A stretch of 29,732 bases of DNA from CAVPDG01 sp963702535 (GTDB lineage: Bacteria > Chloroflexota > Anaerolineae > Anaerolineales > UBA4823). The notes beneath the pieces were generated by a model. The model was not told the origin of the DNA. It worked only from the letters and a program-made list of their open reading frames with translations, and did no database searches. The stretch spans positions 1-29,732 of the forward strand of contig CAVPDG010000003.1 of assembly GCA_963702535.1 (NCBI GenBank). The letters are read 5' to 3'. Of this stretch, positions 27,929 to 29,732 are shown one piece after another. Within the stretch, counting starts at the first letter, position 1, and every line of letters begins with the position of its first letter. Position numbers and translations under genes: made by a program.

Positions 27929-29526
27929 GCAATCCAAGTATGGATGAGCCAGAAATTCAAGCTCCTACGACGGCGCTCGAGCCTAACTTTCTACAAGCCA
28001 TGCTCAAGCAATTCACCAGCTTGTCGAAGGACGTGCTAATCTATGGACTAAGCGGCTCACTGGCACAGGTATTCGGCCTCATCACTATTCCTATACTAAC
28101 GCGCCTGCTCACGGTAGGTGAGTTTGGCACCATAGATGTGATTAACGCTACCATAGGATATTTTGCTATCTTGATGGGCTTCAACATAGGATCGGGACTT
28201 TGGCGTTACTACTATGAAGTGCCCGAGACGGACCTAAAAAATCGCCAGCGCATGGTTTCTAGCTTGCTGTGGTTCGTGCTTGGAGTCGGCGCTCCCATAG
28301 CCCTGGTGATCTCTGCTTTAGCAGAGGATATTTCCGTGCGCTTATTCGATAAGCCCGATTTTGCCCTGGCGATTCAATTAGCAGTGCTCGCCTTACCTCT
28401 GATGGCAGTTTATAACCTGTTCATCGGCTTGCAGCGGTTGAAGCGCCGTCCACTCACATTCCTGTCGATCAACCTGGGATATTCCTTACTGTACTTCGTG
28501 CTAGTGTTGGTATTCATCGGGGGGTTTAAGGTCAATATCCAGGGTATCTTCCTGGCTCAATTGATCGCTTATTCTTGCGCCGGGCTGGTAGCGATCTGGC
28601 TCGGACGCGATCTACTGGTGTTTACCTTCTCCAAAGAATGGTTCTACAAGATGGCTTCTTACGGTTTACCGATGCTGCCAGCTGCTTTCTGACCTGGACG
28701 CTGGTAGCCATCAACCGTTATTACCTGAACGATTCGTAGGGATCGACCAGGTTGGCTATTACAGCCTGGCAGCCAAAGTATTCCCTGGCGATGGCTTGGT
28801 TGTTTCATCATTCACCCTGGCATGGCAGCCCTTCATGCTCGCCAACCTCAAGGATCCTAACTCCCCCCGCCTGTACACCTTGACGCTCAATTATTATCTG
28901 ATGGTGACACTGTTGATTGCCGCCTGCCTGGCAGTCTTCGCCCGGGAGATTGTCCTGATCATCGGAACCGCGGCTTACCTGCCCAGCGTCGGCTTGGTCA
29001 GCATCCTGGCGATACGCCAGATCCTGCCGGGCATGGATTACATTACGAGCGTGGGGGTTGTCATCGCCAAGAAGACCATATTCTACTCAATCTCATTGGG
29101 CGTAGGCGTGCTGGTCAATCTTTGGGCAACCTGCTGCTGACCAAACGTTTAGGGATATATGGTGCAGCGATATCAGAAATTTGCGGAGTGCTGGCTGGCG
29201 TTGTTGTGGCATTTTTCATCTCAAATCGTTTATATCCTGTACCGTGGAAACTTCGCGTGGTTATGCTGGCATTCCTTGGTTATGGGGTTGTTGTGCTCAT
29301 ACCTGTTGTCTTGCAACGAACAGAGCTGACATTTGGATGGACAATTCTCCTCAAGGGCCTGATCCTGGTCATCTATGCCATCTATCTCTTGCGATTGCTA
29401 GGGTCTTCAGAAAAGAAATTTAATAGTAGGATTTATCAGATCGTTCATAACCATGTTTTCAAACCGAAGTTCTTATCTGATCCAGAGGTTCAAAGCAGGA
29501 AGTTGAATTCAACGGGAGTGGAATGA
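27925..29526 (+). CDS. Wzx-type polysaccharide flippase, frameshifted
   Basis: A MOP-superfamily lipid-linked oligosaccharide flippase of about 535 residues, expected to have 12-14 membrane helices and to carry the assembled glycan across the membrane. It opens LSKDVLIYGLSGSLAQVFGL and ITIPILTRLLTVGEFGTIDV, the classical first helix and loop. Frame changes near 28690, 28730 and 29125 (each explained by one missing base) interrupt it. The intervening pieces RFVGIDQVGYYSLAAKVF and SSFTLAWQPFMLAN are family-typical, and the tail ends KLNSTGVE with TGA 29524-29526. The ATG overlaps the GT4 stop (ATGA). Codons are clearly more AT-rich than in the genes before 26 kb, as is common for horizontally exchanged surface-glycan genes. 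Confidence 0.85.
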
Positions 29527-29732
29527 GAAAGCGGATTATCGAGCGGCTATACCCCTGGACAATCGCATTGGGCTTCGATCCATTTGCCATGAAGAGGGCT
29601 TTGAAAGGTATCCGCCAAACTTACCGGGATTACCGGGCGGTTCTATTATTCAAAATGCGCAAAGCTCCCCCAGGGTTAAGGTGAATTTCTCATACCCTAT
29701 TTTTGGAGATGAGTAAATCTGGGGGAAATCCA
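29523..29732 (+). CDS. Start of an unrecognised gene in the polysaccharide cluster, partial
   Basis: An ATG overlapping the flippase stop (ATGA) opens a frame of 53 codons, MRKRIIERLYPWTIALGFDP and on, stopping at TGA 29682-29684. Basic and aromatic residues dominate. After the stop another frame reads VNFSYPIFGDE, which could continue the same protein if an indel is present, as in the three genes before it. The pattern reminds me of the N-terminal part of DUF268-like proteins found near sugar methyltransferases, but this is a weak impression and the window ends here. Confidence 0.45.

Overview
The window looks like a piece of a Chloroflexota (Anaerolineae-type) genome, probably a metagenome-assembled contig. 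This is inferred from gene content and GC-rich coding style; there is no rRNA or tRNA to confirm it. Sequence quality is uneven. The first 4.4 kb and the last 3.3 kb carry many single-base frameshifts in otherwise well conserved genes. Homopolymer-G blocks at 26444-26526 and 26733-26789 flank about 200 bases that contain almost no T. Most broken genes there are therefore best read as intact genes with assembly errors.

Layout. 1-3401 (+): an amino-acid biosynthesis operon (cimA 3' end, leuB, pheA, ilvE) closed by a clear intrinsic terminator at 3500-3528. cimA, leuB and ilvE together fit isoleucine synthesis from pyruvate through citramalate; pheA adds phenylalanine synthesis. 3579-4386 (+): a DUF62 S-adenosylmethionine hydrolase. 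4720-5712 (+): a winged-helix regulator fused to a periplasmic-binding-protein-like sensor domain, behind a good sigma70-type promoter. It converges on a DUF1786 gene (minus). 7183-9893 (+): a PlsC-like acyltransferase, the large subunit of methylmalonyl-CoA mutase and methylmalonyl-CoA epimerase, a propionate/succinate interconversion block whose B12-binding subunit is not in the window.

10034-12717 (minus): three membrane-protein genes (DUF5671 repeat protein, a small anchored protein, a PLDc_N-like protein) read from one promoter. 12718-13080 is non-coding and holds an inverted-repeat-bounded element and a strong hairpin. 13081-15532 (minus): cydAB, a cytochrome bd oxidase, with its own promoter. 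mobA (minus) and amrS (plus) diverge at 16.3 kb around a shared palindromic -10. A FemAB/CelD-like acyltransferase follows (minus, 17527-18551).

18755-25105 is the most unusual part. A membrane protein with a phosphatase-like but apparently inactive N-terminus and a propeller-like C-terminus faces a three-gene minus-strand operon: a polytopic membrane protein, a secreted VWA-type domain joined through the membrane to a cytoplasmic FHA domain, and an active-looking PP2C phosphatase. The genes overlap or nearly touch, and the two sides meet at a perfect 24-bp hairpin. This looks like a Ser/Thr-phosphorylation signalling module whose kinase lies elsewhere.

25430 to the end (+) is a surface-polysaccharide cluster: a DPM1-like GT2 glycosyltransferase, a GT4 glycosyltransferase, a Wzx-type flippase and the start of a further gene, joined by ATGA overlaps. 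The flippase region is visibly more AT-rich than the rest.
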